NCBI RefSeq assembly: GCF_029784135.1
Contig: NC_073745.1
Location: 283,127,803 to 283,191,802, forward strand
DNA: 64,000 nucleotides
Direction of reading: 5' to 3'
DNA from: Toxorhynchites rutilus septentrionalis
Lineage: Eukaryota; Arthropoda; Insecta; Diptera; Culicidae
In this document: positions 10,491 through 21,400 of the stretch, piece after piece
Layout: every line of letters begins with the position of its first letter
How positions within the stretch are numbered: position 1 is the first letter of the stretch
The notes under the pieces: generated by a model
Database searches by the model: none
Seen by the model: the letters and a program-made list of their open reading frames with translations, nothing else
Told to the model about the DNA's origin: nothing
Made by a program: the position numbers and the translations under genes

Positions 10491-11042
10491 CTAGCTGACC
10501 CGGCGAACTTCGTCCCGCCCAAAATTATTTTTTTGATATGAATTCTTTAGAACGAATTTCTAAACTTTTTCTCGATGTAACATTGTTCTATGGGCAGAAT
10601 ACAACAAATACAACGAAATGAAGATGGCTCAAAAGGGACCTTTTCTTCAACGGATTTTGCGATTAACAACACATTTGGTTTTCCATTTCTACCATTTTTA
10701 TTTATATAGATAGACAGATAGAAGATAGAGGAATGCATTGTTCTGCCTGAAAATGCATTTCCACTTTCGAACAAAGATCTACTTCGTTAGCACAAATATC
10801 GAATGGCCTAACAACGCTTATCATGATGTAATTTTTGATCATATGCGAATTCTATTTTCCAAATTTTCCGACATTCCTTCAGAGTTTTCCGAAAATTCTC
10901 CGATTTTGTTCTCCACTATGTTGATCTACGGGAAGAGATGAATACAACAAAATAAAGAAGGCTGAAATCGGGCCATCCCTTCTTCGGGTTTTCCGCTTAC
11001 GAACAGATTCGGCTTTCCATTTTTATATATATAGATAGATAA
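10491..11042 (+). repeat. Dimeric interspersed repeat ending in a TAGATAGATA tract
   Basis: It begins CTAGCTGACCCGGCGAACTT, a head sequence I recall from insect interspersed repeats. It contains GGGACCTTTTCTTCAACGG and CCATTTTTATTTATATAGAT (to 10735). A second diverged monomer follows immediately, with CGGGCCATCCCTTCTTCGGG and a TATATATAGATAGATA end (to about 11042). The simple TAGA tail suggests RTE-type 3' ends or target sites. The class is not established. Confidence 0.5.
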
Positions 11043-11534
11043 AGGCTAACAGTGCGATGTTGAAGGGATGCTCATGAACTGGGAGTAAACGATCTCCGTT
11101 ATCGCTTGGATGTAGTCAATCTTAATACAGGGTGGGCCATTTAAAGTGGAAGGATTTGTTTTTGCAATAGCAAAGTAAAGAAGTGGAATTTTAAATTTTT
11201 TTTTTGAAATTCATTTATTACGTCTAACGTCATGTGTATTGATATAAACTAAATATGGAAACGTTTGATATATTAAAACTATGGAAATATGTCATACGGT
11301 GAGTCTAATATCTTTTATGTGATGAATAGAGCCTCTCATTTTTCATAAACTTGTGAAATATTGTTATATCCAAAAAGTCTGCAATAAAAATAAAAAGTAT
11401 TTTACAGATATGTCTGTGAATTTACAAGCATATTTGTAAATCTGGCATCTCTGGTGGTTTGAGAATGTATTGCAAGAAATCGCTTGAAAAAATGCACGAA
11501 TTTGCTTGGAAATGAAGTGAATTGAGTCCGCACC

Positions 11535-11579
11535 ACTTAGGTCCATATTACCCCCGCTGTCCGTATAACCCGCGGTTCC
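11535..11579. repeat. Terminal fragment of the GGGGAACCGCGGG MITE
   Basis: GTCCATATTACCCCCGCTGT followed by CCGTATAACCCGCGG and TTCCCCTA is the reverse complement of the left terminus of the MITE at 52424-53062. Adjoining sequence to the right matches the LINE 3' UTR copy, so the MITE end abuts or truncates it. Confidence 0.6.
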
Positions 11580-11898
11580 CCTACATGGGCCGAAGGTTGT
11601 GCAGGCTATTGATTATTCAACAAGAACCAAGATTGTACCGCTCATGACAACTCTACACGAGCTGAAGATTGTGTCGGACAGTGACCATTCTACCCTGGTT
11701 TCCTCGAGACGTATCACGATTTATATGGGGTACAGACTAGGGGGCGTTGCTGATTAATGGTCAGCTGCACCCCTATAGGAAGTATCCCGTGTCGGGCACA
11801 CGTACAGTGCATTGGACACAGCAACATCACAATTTCGAAAACACTTGTAATACTAACCTCGAGCCAACCGCGAGTAATCTTTTAAATATTACTAACAT
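11580..11898 (+). repeat. LINE 3' UTR copy, plus orientation
   Basis: Segments such as GCTGATTAATGGTCAGCTGC and CCAACCGCGAGTAATC match the reverse complement of 13140-13500 (the 3' UTR of the LINE fragment there). This gives two inverted copies of the same 3' UTR about 1.5 kb apart. The plus-strand copy is interrupted by the MITE at 11900-12535. Confidence 0.65.
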
Positions 11899-11899
11899 A

Positions 11900-12535
11900 C
11901 TGTTCTGAATCATATTTCGGACGCTTAAGGCATATGATGCAGAAAACAGATCTAAGCTTTATGCACAAGTATTATTTGGTTGATATTTTCAATAAATTAG
12001 TTCAATATGCATTTAAGTATTCTACTTTGGTACCTATTTGATTGAAAACATGAAAAAACCATCAAATAAAATGCTTTTCAATTGAAGCGAATAAGAATCA
12101 AACTTCGGACACTGAATCAAATTTCGGACAGATTGAATTCAAATTTCGGACACTTTATTTTGTAATTTTTTGGACGAAAATTACTTTACACTTGATCATA
12201 TTTTATAATCAACTGCGAAACACTTACCAAGCAATCACAGTAAACTGTTAACGATGATGAGAACTGATGAAACACGGGAGAAATTAAAATATTTATGGAC
12301 GGGTAAATTCTACGTGCTCACGCTAAGCAAACGTCAAACACAAACAATAATGAGTAGTGCTGTTGTTTTTCTTCCTACTATGTAATAATTCAAATGTAAT
12401 ACTTAAATAAAGTGATAGTGAAACCAAGGGATTACTCTAAAGAAGCAATTGTGATATTAATTTTATAGTTAAATCATCAGTGCATTAAGCATTTCAAGAT
12501 ATTAGATAAAGTGTCCGAAATATGATTCAGAACGG
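11900..12535. mobile_element. MITE with 21-bp perfect core TIR and TA target duplication
   Basis: Perfect 21-bp inverted repeats GTTCTGAATCATATTTCGGA+C lie at 11902-11922 and 12513-12533. The ends begin CT/CC outside the perfect block and are flanked by TA (11898-11899 and 12536-12537). The interior contains further TTTCGGACA repeats near 12105-12155. The 636-bp length, TA duplication and lack of ORF fit a Tc1/mariner-type MITE. It inserted into the LINE 3' UTR copy. Confidence 0.85.
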
Positions 12536-12890
12536 TAACTACAAATGTTTATACCGCAATGTGGTTTTTCTAATATGGACATTTATTTCCGTTAGTCAGT
12601 GTTAGGGAAACGCCTCGGGTCAACACAAATATATGGGAAATTAGAAGCTCTATTTCCAACGCTATTTTAACATATTTTAACATTTAGACTATAGGAAATT
12701 TTATAATTGCATTGCAATAAATTGCTTGGAGCGTCTAAAGCGATCGGTGCAAAAACATCATGAATCATGAAATCATCATGAAATGTATCAGCATAAAGCA
12801 ATCAAAATTGGACAATTTTCGTGACGCGACCTATATTTTGTTTATATATATTTTATATATATAAACAAAATTTTATATATATAAACAAAA

Positions 12891-12934
12891 TTTATTAAGA
12901 CTCCCATGGCTAACGCCATGGGAGTCTTAATAAA
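12891..12934. repeat. Perfect 20-bp hairpin with TAAC loop
   Basis: TTTATTAAGACTCCCATGGC (12891-12910), loop TAAC, then its exact reverse complement (12915-12934). The right arm plus the following CATATATATCTTGGATAAA resembles the inverted LINE 3' terminus at 13055-13092 (TTTTATCCAAAATATATATT, TATTAAGGCTCATATGGC). The hairpin may therefore be two LINE 3' ends meeting tail to tail. Short (TTTATATATATAAACAAAA)n repeats precede it. Confidence 0.85.
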
Positions 12935-13072
12935 CATATATATCTTGGATAAAAAACATTTTTTTCGCAAGTACAGTATTTTTTCAAAAAAGACTAGCTG
13001 ATGGACTTTAATTTGAAATATTGATAATCCAAATCGGTCCAGTAGTTCAAACGCCATGATTTTTTTTATCCA

Positions 13073-13875
13073 AAATATATATTTTTATTAAGGCTCATAT
13101 GGCATCAGCCTGACAGGGCCGGGAGTTCAATATTTCGACAATGTTTGCCATACAACTATGTTAGTAATATGTAACCGATTACTCGCGTTTGGCTTGAGGT
13201 TAATATTTCAAGTGTTCTCATAATTGGGATGTTGCAGTCTGCGATGCTCTCTACGTGCGCCCGACACAGTATATTTCCTATTGGGATGCAGCTGACCATT
13301 AATCAGCAACGCCCCACTAGGCTGTACCATATCTGTAGGCATATCTAGCGTGGTCGTCTTTCTCGACTCGAGGAATCCAGGATAGAAAGGTCACTAGCTG
13401 GCAGAATCATCAGCTCGTGTAGAGTTGCCATGAATGGTACAATCCTCAGCTCTTGTTGAATTACCAGTGGGTTGCACAACCTTCAGCCCGTGTATTTGTA
13501 AAGAGTATGTGTATGTATTGCCGCGACTAAGTAAAAGTTTATCGATCGGATAGGAGGGATATGACAAAGGAATACTACGGAGGAAAAATCGTTAAACGTT
13601 GACATCGGCGTTTCTGAGGAACAGGTATAGATGGAGCAGAAGCTCAGGGTCACGGCTACCTAAGATACCCCGGACGGGGATATCCGATTGACTGCCTTGT
13701 GCCCTCAATGCTCTGGTGAGCTGAGAGCGGGCAGCATGGAACCGGATACATGACCAGACAACATGAGGTCGTGGTAGCCATCGCCACAATCACAAAGACT
13801 ATTTGCTGCGAGCCCAATGCGATAGAGATGTGCTTTTAGGTTATAGTGATTGGACATAAGCCGAGATATCACGCG
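13073..13875 (-). pseudogene. I/Loner-group LINE, 3' terminal fragment
   Basis: On the minus strand the fragment encodes SRLMSNHYNLKAHLYRIGLA, a Cys-rich CDCGDGYHD segment, then (after a frameshift near 13780) VVWSCIRFHAARSQLTRALR and a stop at about 13590. This is the same C-terminal tail as the 30.3-36 kb element. A 3' UTR of about 500 bp follows, ending GAGCCTTAATAAAAATATATA at about 13075. Everything upstream of the tail is missing, so this is a 5'-truncated retrocopy. Confidence 0.75.
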
Positions 13876-14037
13876 AATGAAATCACTGAATCACTATCAC
13901 GCGAATAAAATGAATGAATGAATGAATTTTTAGAAATGTCATTTTCGGAAAAAGGGGAAAAGAAATATTTTTTGGGCCACACAAAAAGGGAATTGAGCAC
14001 ACTAATAAAAAAAAAAATAAAAAAAAACGGGGCTAAT

Positions 14038-14118
14038 AATTTTCGATAAGGAACAATACTACCGCTTTTTATGGAAATCTAAGAACCACTATATCGGTTT
14101 GGCACGGAATCGCTGAAT
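14038..14118 (-). repeat. Inverted partner of the repeat at 10008-10075
   Basis: Reverse complement of the 10008-10075 segment, including AACCACTATATCGGTTTGGC. No other structure is recognised between here and 14385. Confidence 0.6.
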
Positions 14119-14385
14119 GTCTAGATTGAGTTTCTCTTCATCAGAGCGGATCACCTGAAATATGAGTATGAGAGTTTTAAGGAGCTTGAACGATCAGATG
14201 ATGAACTATTCTAGTCAATGGTTATTCCAATTGACGTGACTAATGAATACAAATCTGTCTCTTCATTCAACCTGACTTCAATCCACACTTCTACTCCCCC
14301 TGACACGAATCTCGTCACCCATGTACACTATCTTATTTTTACGTCCATATAAAGTGGAATAAAAACTTGATTTCTGATGCAAAAA

Positions 14386-14900
14386 ACTAGAAGTGGGTTA
14401 TATCTTTGATATAACCGCAAAGTGGACGTAGGACAAACGTTGACATAGTATTTATTGGAACAATCATATAAATCCTAGACATTTCATATTTAAAATAAAG
14501 TGATTATCATACCACTTCGTTTAGCCGAATTATAAAACGCTCGCGAATAAAAGAATTATTAACGCTCAAAGAGGGAATCGATTCCTCCTCGGAAATACCC
14601 AGCGCAAATAGTACCCCCTCCCCAAGCCCCGACAATTGCAGTCATCCTTGATCCGGGGCCCCTCGGTTTTCGCTAAATGCTCCGTTAGGTCCGACTGCAG
14701 AGGAGAAATGGAATTGAAAAACGACAAACGGGAGAAAGAGATGTTGGGTTGAAAGGAGGTTGGTAGAAAACTTCTGCATTTTATCTTTCGAATAATGTGA
14801 TTATCATACCACTTCGTTTTTCCAGAAAGAGACTATTAATACTCAAAGGAGGAATCGAGTCTTCCGAGGAAATACCAAGCGCAAATTAGAATCGACATAA
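14386..14900 (-). mobile_element. GACGTAG-ended element, right-end fragment
   Basis: It has the typical right end: AGAAGTGG, the stem-loop GGTTATATCTTTGATATAACC (14396-14416), then a decayed core GTGGACGTAGGACAAACG. Interior sequence TGATTATCATACCACTTCGT occurs twice (about 14501-14520 and 14801-14820) and matches copies at 26.2 and 46.1 kb. No left end was found before the histone pseudogene. Confidence 0.6.
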
Positions 14901-15172
14901 ATAATTTTATAACGCAACTTTCATCACAGTGATTTCTTCGATATGGTGAAATATCCGGTACATCATGTCATATATTTCGTATTCTTCAAATCCATACTCA
15001 TTGGCACCCATCAGTATCGAATTATCATCGACACCTCGATTTTCGCTAAATGCTTCTTTCGGTTCGGCCTGCTAAAACTTGTCTGAACTCTAATCCATCA
15101 AATTTGGTGTTCCTGGAAAGAGCCGTTGATTATATGCTAAGGTAATAATGATTAAAGTGGAAGCGCGGCTGT

Positions 15173-15562
15173 TTAAGCACGCTCTCCTCGGATACGACGG
15201 GCCAGCTGGATGTCCTCGGGCATGATGTGACGCGTTTTGCGTGGCTTAGCACACAAATTGGTATCATCGAACAGGCCGAATAAATATGCCTCGCTTGCCT
15301 CACTTGCCTGCAGTGCCGTAACGGCGGAAAACTTTGGAAGCGCAAGTCGGTTTTGAAGTGCTGGGCAATTCCATGGACCAAACGCTGCAAAGGTAGCTTG
15401 CGGATCAGCAATTCGGTCGGCTTCTGATAGTGACGAATTTCACGCAAAGCGACGGTTCTCGGTGGGTAGCGATGTGGCTTCTTCACACCTCCTGTGGCTG
15501 GCGCGCTTATCCGAGCTGCTCTCGTGGTGCCTTGCCACCGAGCGGTATGCTTGGTCCCGATG
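15173..15562 (-). pseudogene. Histone H3 pseudogene
   Basis: The minus strand retains clear H3 blocks: [60 protein letters not shown] and the C-terminus [14 protein letters not shown] followed by a stop at 15173-15175. The initiator Met and part of the N-terminal tail between TARK and AARKSAP are lost. At least two frameshifts break the middle, so no functional histone can be made. No introns are present, as in replication-dependent H3 genes. The hAT element at 15853 lies about 290 bp upstream of its 5' end. Confidence 0.9.
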
Positions 15563-15867
15563 AAACGAGTCCTCGCGGTACGAGAGTAGAGGTAGAGATG
15601 AACGAAAGCAAAGTAAAGGTGATATTATACTATCAGGCACGTAGCGTAACCGGCACGCTTCATACAAGACAAATATTATTGCGTGTGTTTCAAATGTGTA
15701 TGCGTATATATAGCGGAACGGCTCCGGGCATACACAGCACGTTTCAGGCAAATGCATGAAGGAATTTTCGAAAAGAATATTTTGTCGGTGCCGAGCACGA
15801 ACTACACGTCGAAGTTCGTGGTATGGGTGCGTTCGTCGCTCTTCGGTACGACTAGTGATCCCCGATA

Positions 15868-15985
15868 ATCGTTCGATTAATCGATTAATCGAATACTTCC
15901 TACAGAAATCGATTATTAATCGAACGAATACTGCGCAACCAATAATCGAAGCGAACGAATAATTTGCGTCGATTAATCGATCCAA
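15868..15985. repeat. hAT subterminal ATTAATCG repeats (left)
   Basis: At least six copies of ATTAATCG or its reverse complement CGATTAAT cluster just inside the left end. A matching cluster lies at 25322-25425 inside the right end. Such clusters commonly bind hAT transposases; binding here is inferred. Confidence 0.7.
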
Positions 15986-16559
15986 ACCCAGAAGAAAAAA
16001 AAATACGACCGCTGCTGTTTTATTTTTTTATAAGTTATTTTGATTATATTTGATTTACCATGTAGTGGCTCACCCCACTTCGTAAACACCTTGATCTGCA
16101 TGTCTTGTCAGTGGGCTTTGTCATTAGTCATTTTGTTTCAACAGTGCTAGGGTTCAGACTGTAATCGCGACTTATGGCGCAAAAAGCGAATTGGAAGCGA
16201 AAGTGAAAGAAATATTTTTGCGGAGAAAATTTAACAAATACTGCAGGTATTGTAAATATCTTATATTTTATTTGAAAAAGTGTTGAATTTTATTTTATTC
16301 GCAGGTTCAGATATCCAGGGAGATTGAAATCCTGTTCCAGAGAAAAAAGGACAGCGTTGCCTTTTCTTCACGGCCATTTTGAGCGCGTTTTTTCAGGTAA
16401 TTTAGAATAGGTTATAAAAAGGTTCTCTGACGATAATTTTGCTGGTAAATGTGTTTCGACCATTCGGAACCACGGTATAAGGTCACTTCGACAAAGGCGA
16501 TAGAGTTGAAGCATCAATGCCTTCCCGGGGGAGTACCGTTAGTCGCTGGTTAGTAGTAC

Positions 16560-16637
16560 AATAGAACCCCGATTATCCGCTGAAGTGAGCCCGTAATTCT
16601 ATAGAGCCTATTCCGCGGATAATCGGGTTTCTACTGC
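16560..16637. mobile_element. Short palindromic pogo-like MITE
   Basis: TAGAACCCCGATTATCCGC and its near-perfect inverse GCGGATAATCGGGTTTCTA lie about 40 bp apart. The same end sequence recurs at about 23250-23335, 59745-59822 and 61150-61222. It resembles termini of pogo/Tigger-derived MITEs. No target duplication was fixed. Confidence 0.55.
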
Positions 16638-18438
16638 ATTATATTTTTCTTTTTAACCGGGATTTAGGAAAAAAAAAACTGATTATTCTCTGTAGCTACT
16701 CTGGTGTGCAAAGCAAAGCGTAAATGGTTGTTAGCAATTGCTGAAAATTTGTTATTCATGCATCATAATTATCCAGTGGTTAATTTTGAGTATTGTTTAT
16801 AAATTAATACTGTTATGAGTTGATAATAATTTAATTTTAATAACATTTCTAATAAATAAGTAATCAAATCTTATTTTTAATTATGTATGAATGATGTTTA
16901 TATGCTAATTGTGTTATAATTTATCTTATTTTTATGATTTTTTTCCTAATATCCGGTATCCGGCCGGATAGTTTTGAATATCCGTTTCATCTCCAGTAAT
17001 TATGCACTGAACATATTAAGAATAAGCTTCTAACACGTTAGAGTTTTCCGAATGATTGAATCATTTATGTTTACCGATCTAAATCGATTTATATTCAATT
17101 TTATCAATACCTGTTCATTGTGATTCAATATTTCGACACAACGAAACTAATTCGAAATATGAGTATTCTGCTGGAGCTTAATATAGTCGGAACCTTTTCG
17201 AGTCCTGCTTTTCAACAGAAATCAACGACGGAATACCTAAGGGAGAATGCGAACTTCGTCAGATGATATGTTAACGGCGATAATTTCATAATTTTTAACT
17301 CTCCTATATTCCCGCGCAAAATCGTAACTCGTATACTCACTCCAAAACTCCAGATTTTTTTTCTTTAACTTCATTCAGTTTTAATAATTATTTAATTCAG
17401 CCATCTCATTCACTCTCTGCCTGTCAAACCTATGCGCGAGTAGAGGAAAGTTAAAGCTGGTGTATTCAACATTCCTTTTCATTCCAAACGAAATCACAAT
17501 TTATTTGTCATCAAATATTAGCGAGTTTTTCGGAGTTTTTTCATTGTCAAATGCAATTCTCTGATAAATGGTTCTTTGTTCCATTACCATCATTCATGGA
17601 TAAAAACAGAAAATTTAATCGAAATAACTAGAAGTTGCTAATGGATTAATCATTTGATAAAATGAAACGCCAAGCATTGAACTACGTCGACGAAGGAATC
17701 TGATGTTGGTTAAATTTTTTTTCTGATTATCACCAGCAAACTTGCAAAGAATCTCAACAGTTCTTTGAGCAGATTTATAATACGGGACAATGCCCAACGT
17801 CATCATGTAACTTATTCCAACACGACCGAGTTGGACCTTCTCAACGATCCTCGTGAATCTTTCCAATACGATCATGTCCTTCTGAACAGTACGAAATTAT
17901 TTGTGACACATGACTGTTTCCAGGCACCGCTGATTGCAACATCCCAGGAGATGGCTGGAATGAGCTTTTGGGTCAATGACATGTTAGATATTTGAAAGAA
18001 ACTGGCTTGATTTATTGTGTATGCTTTTTTGATTTCATATGATTCATATGAACCTGTTTGCATATGTTGTAGGAAAAAATTCATATGCACATACCAAACA
18101 GTATGCTTTGCTTTCGCGTTTTTTGTCCTTTACCTTCGCGCACAGACAAAGGCAGGCAACATGCACCAAAGTAAATGTACACAGAAAAAAATATAAAAAA
18201 TAAAAAAATATATATAATATTCCAAGATAAATAAACATTTTTGTATAACAAACTTTCCAATTACTGCCATTATTTAAAATTCAATAGGCGATTTTTTTTG
18301 ACAGGGCTTAAATTCATTTATATTCCCTGATTTTCAAGATTTTTCTAGATAGCCGACACTCTGTGATTGAAATTGGTTTATTCTTTTCAGATTGAATATC
18401 GATTGGAACCGAAGAAGCCTAATTGGGAAAAATTCGCG

Positions 18439-21400
18439 ATGTCAGAAACACCTTCGACAAAAAATCAAGAAAAATCCAAAATCAGTCCGGCTTGGGAGTT
18501 CTTTAAAAAAATTGAGGGGAACAAAGTACAATGTAAATTATGTTTGCATATTCTAAGTTTTTGCCGCAACACGAGCAATATGCTCAATCATTTGACATTC
18601 AAGCATAAAAATTTGGCCTTCTCCACTGTTAATGAAAGACCGGTCCCGGTTCTAAATCAGGGACGAAAAAGAACAGCATCACAAGAATCTAGAATTGATA
18701 CTACTCCCAAAATGGGTCCACGGCAACAAACTATTACATCGGCTTTCGATCGTCCTTTTTCATACGGAGGTAATCCCACCTGATTCAATTTTATATACAT
18801 GATGGCGGCCACGAAAATAAATTTTTGTTAACTCTTCTTTGCATAATGGTGGAAATTTTCATCATAACATTGAATGCCCAAAAATTATATAAAAGAACAA
18901 GTTCACTTTAAGTTGAACTATACCACCCTGATTTATTTCACCAATAAGCAAAATCATGCAGAGAAGGGTTAGCAAATGATGAATTTCATCGTGCCTAGAA
19001 TTCATTTTTGTATAGCATTTAGAGTTGTTCCTTATATTAAAATAATATTAATTTTCGTTCTTCCAATAGCATGTTTTGATTTTTTTTTTGTAAAAATATG
19101 GACAAGCGGTTTTCAATTTGAGATTAAAAATGTTTGATGAGAGAGAATTTAAAGTTATCTAAAAATAATCATAGTTCAAATTGGTCACTTGGTAATGAAA
19201 ACTAAAATTTTTCGACTGTCGCCATCATAAAAAGACATGATGTCAAATGATATTCGAGCATTCTTTTTATTTTCGTTTTGTTTTCATTTTAGCTGGCGGT
19301 ACCAAAGGAAAAGAAATAACAACTTGTGTCATGTACATGGTGTGTACGGATAACATGCCTCTTTGTACAGTAGACAAGAAAGGATTTCGTCAACTAATTA
19401 AAACTGTATGCCCACTATATAAAGTGCCGCACGAGACACAGTTTCGCGAGATCCTGAAAAATAAATTTATAAAAAGCAAAGAAATTGTCAGAAACCGCCT
19501 CCGATCGATCACAAGCATCTGTCTAACGACAGATGTTTGGACCGAAATGTTAAACGTCAGAAGCTACTTGGGGATCACAGGGCATTTTATTCATGGTAAG
19601 CTTGATCATTTTTTATTAAAGTATTAGCTCAGTAAATAAAATTTAACTATCCAAGATTAAAATTCGACAATATCACTAAATCTAACATTAGATTAATTGG
19701 ACAATATTAGGATTTAGGACTAGGATGGAGCGAGTGTAATGAGTAATTTTTAATTTCGCTCATTACTTAGGGTACTCATACACTGTTTGGCCGAAGCCAA
19801 ATATTTAATTCTTTTTGACAGATAAAATTTGATCAACTTGTACTGATCAAATATATTCGAAAAACGACAAGCAAATATTCAGTTATTTGTTGATAATTGA
19901 TATAAAACATAAAATAAAAAAACATAAACATAAAATAGTGTTCGTATGTTTGTCCAAATCTCAAACCAAACTCAAAAAAAAGTATCAAATATTTGACTTC
20001 CGGACAAACAGTGTACGGCCGCCTTTTTTTTTAGCCAAAGCGTTTCTGGCTAGAACCATCTTGTAGTACAGGCTAATTCTAATTCCAAGGGATAACTTAT
20101 CTTTGTTACATCTTAGAATTGTCTAAATTTGTTACAAGTGAAACTGAATAACTTTGTTCTACAGTAAGTTACATCTAATTGGACAGATATGTAATGCGAT
20201 ACGTTCAATTGGACATTTTTGTAAACCCCGAGTTCGGGGCCCAAATTATGGCCCCCCATTGAAAGTCGACACTGTACCACTGTCATCACGAATGTGAATT
20301 ACAGGTCAGAACCTGAGACGAGACATGATAATAGGGGGCCGATTCCGGACCACTTTTTCTGTCGAACTCGGACAACTTGCAACTCGGCTTCTAATTGGTT
20401 GATGAGGAAAATAATTGACAAAGATAAAATACACAAAAAGTGGGATTTCTAACATTTTCACAGTATTGCCAAATATATTCAAAATTGAATAATAGTTGCA
20501 TTCACATATCACTTTAGCGATAATATCTATTATGGATTCTTTGTATATTTTCGTTTCTATTACGTCAGCTGTTCAGTTCCTGAAGAGAGGGAAAAATTGC
20601 ATCGGAATTTCCATCCTACATTTTTTTGTGATTCTCCTGCCATCTAGCATAGCATAATAGCAGCGGACTAACAGAGAAGAGCATTCAATTATTTTCCAAA
20701 TATAAAGCAGTTAGCAAAAAAAATAAGGATAACAAATAACATTTTTTTATATATTCTTTATTTGAGAGGCTTTTAGCCTCCTGGGCTGGTTCGCCTCTGA
20801 TGTTATAATTTGGGAATGTATTATTTTATCAATATTTCAGTACTGATAGTATTTGAACGATATCAATCAATTATCAATTATAAGGCCTTATTCCCGTATA
20901 CACTACACAGTGAAAACGAAATGAAGTGTATCCGCGATGACAACGATACGGTGTCGACATTTGGATACGAAATTCATTTTTAACAAGTCTTACTACTCGG
21001 CCCGAATGCACTTTTAAAGTGCTAAAATCTGAACGAAAATATTTACTTGGCGTTATTTATTTACTCGAAGCACCCCTTTTTTACTCTAACTTAACCTATT
21101 TTCTATACACTTTCCGATATTCTCATTATAATATAAAATTATCTTCAGATACAATTTTTGTACGAGATTTTTTTACCATATGAAGAAAGCAAAGTTTTCC
21201 ATTCACATTGAACACTAATTTGATGCGGAGAATTATTTTTCATTCATAATTTCTATTTGAAAAATATTAATTCTACACGAAACCCATAATTTTCTTTAAC
21301 TCGCAAAACGAAATTTAATGGCGTGCCGTTCTTTTCATTTTCATCGTGAAGTATAAACGGTAAAACGAACTATGAATTTAATTAATTTATTTCAACATAT

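Noticed and set aside
11130..11160. ACAGGGTGGGCCATTTAAAG as a transposon terminus
   Set aside because: It resembles known insect DNA-transposon tips, but I found no matching inverted end in range.
15440..15985. 181-codon minus-strand ORF overlapping the H3 pseudogene and the hAT left end
   Set aside because: It runs across the hAT insertion boundary and antisense-like H3 frames; no family resemblance.
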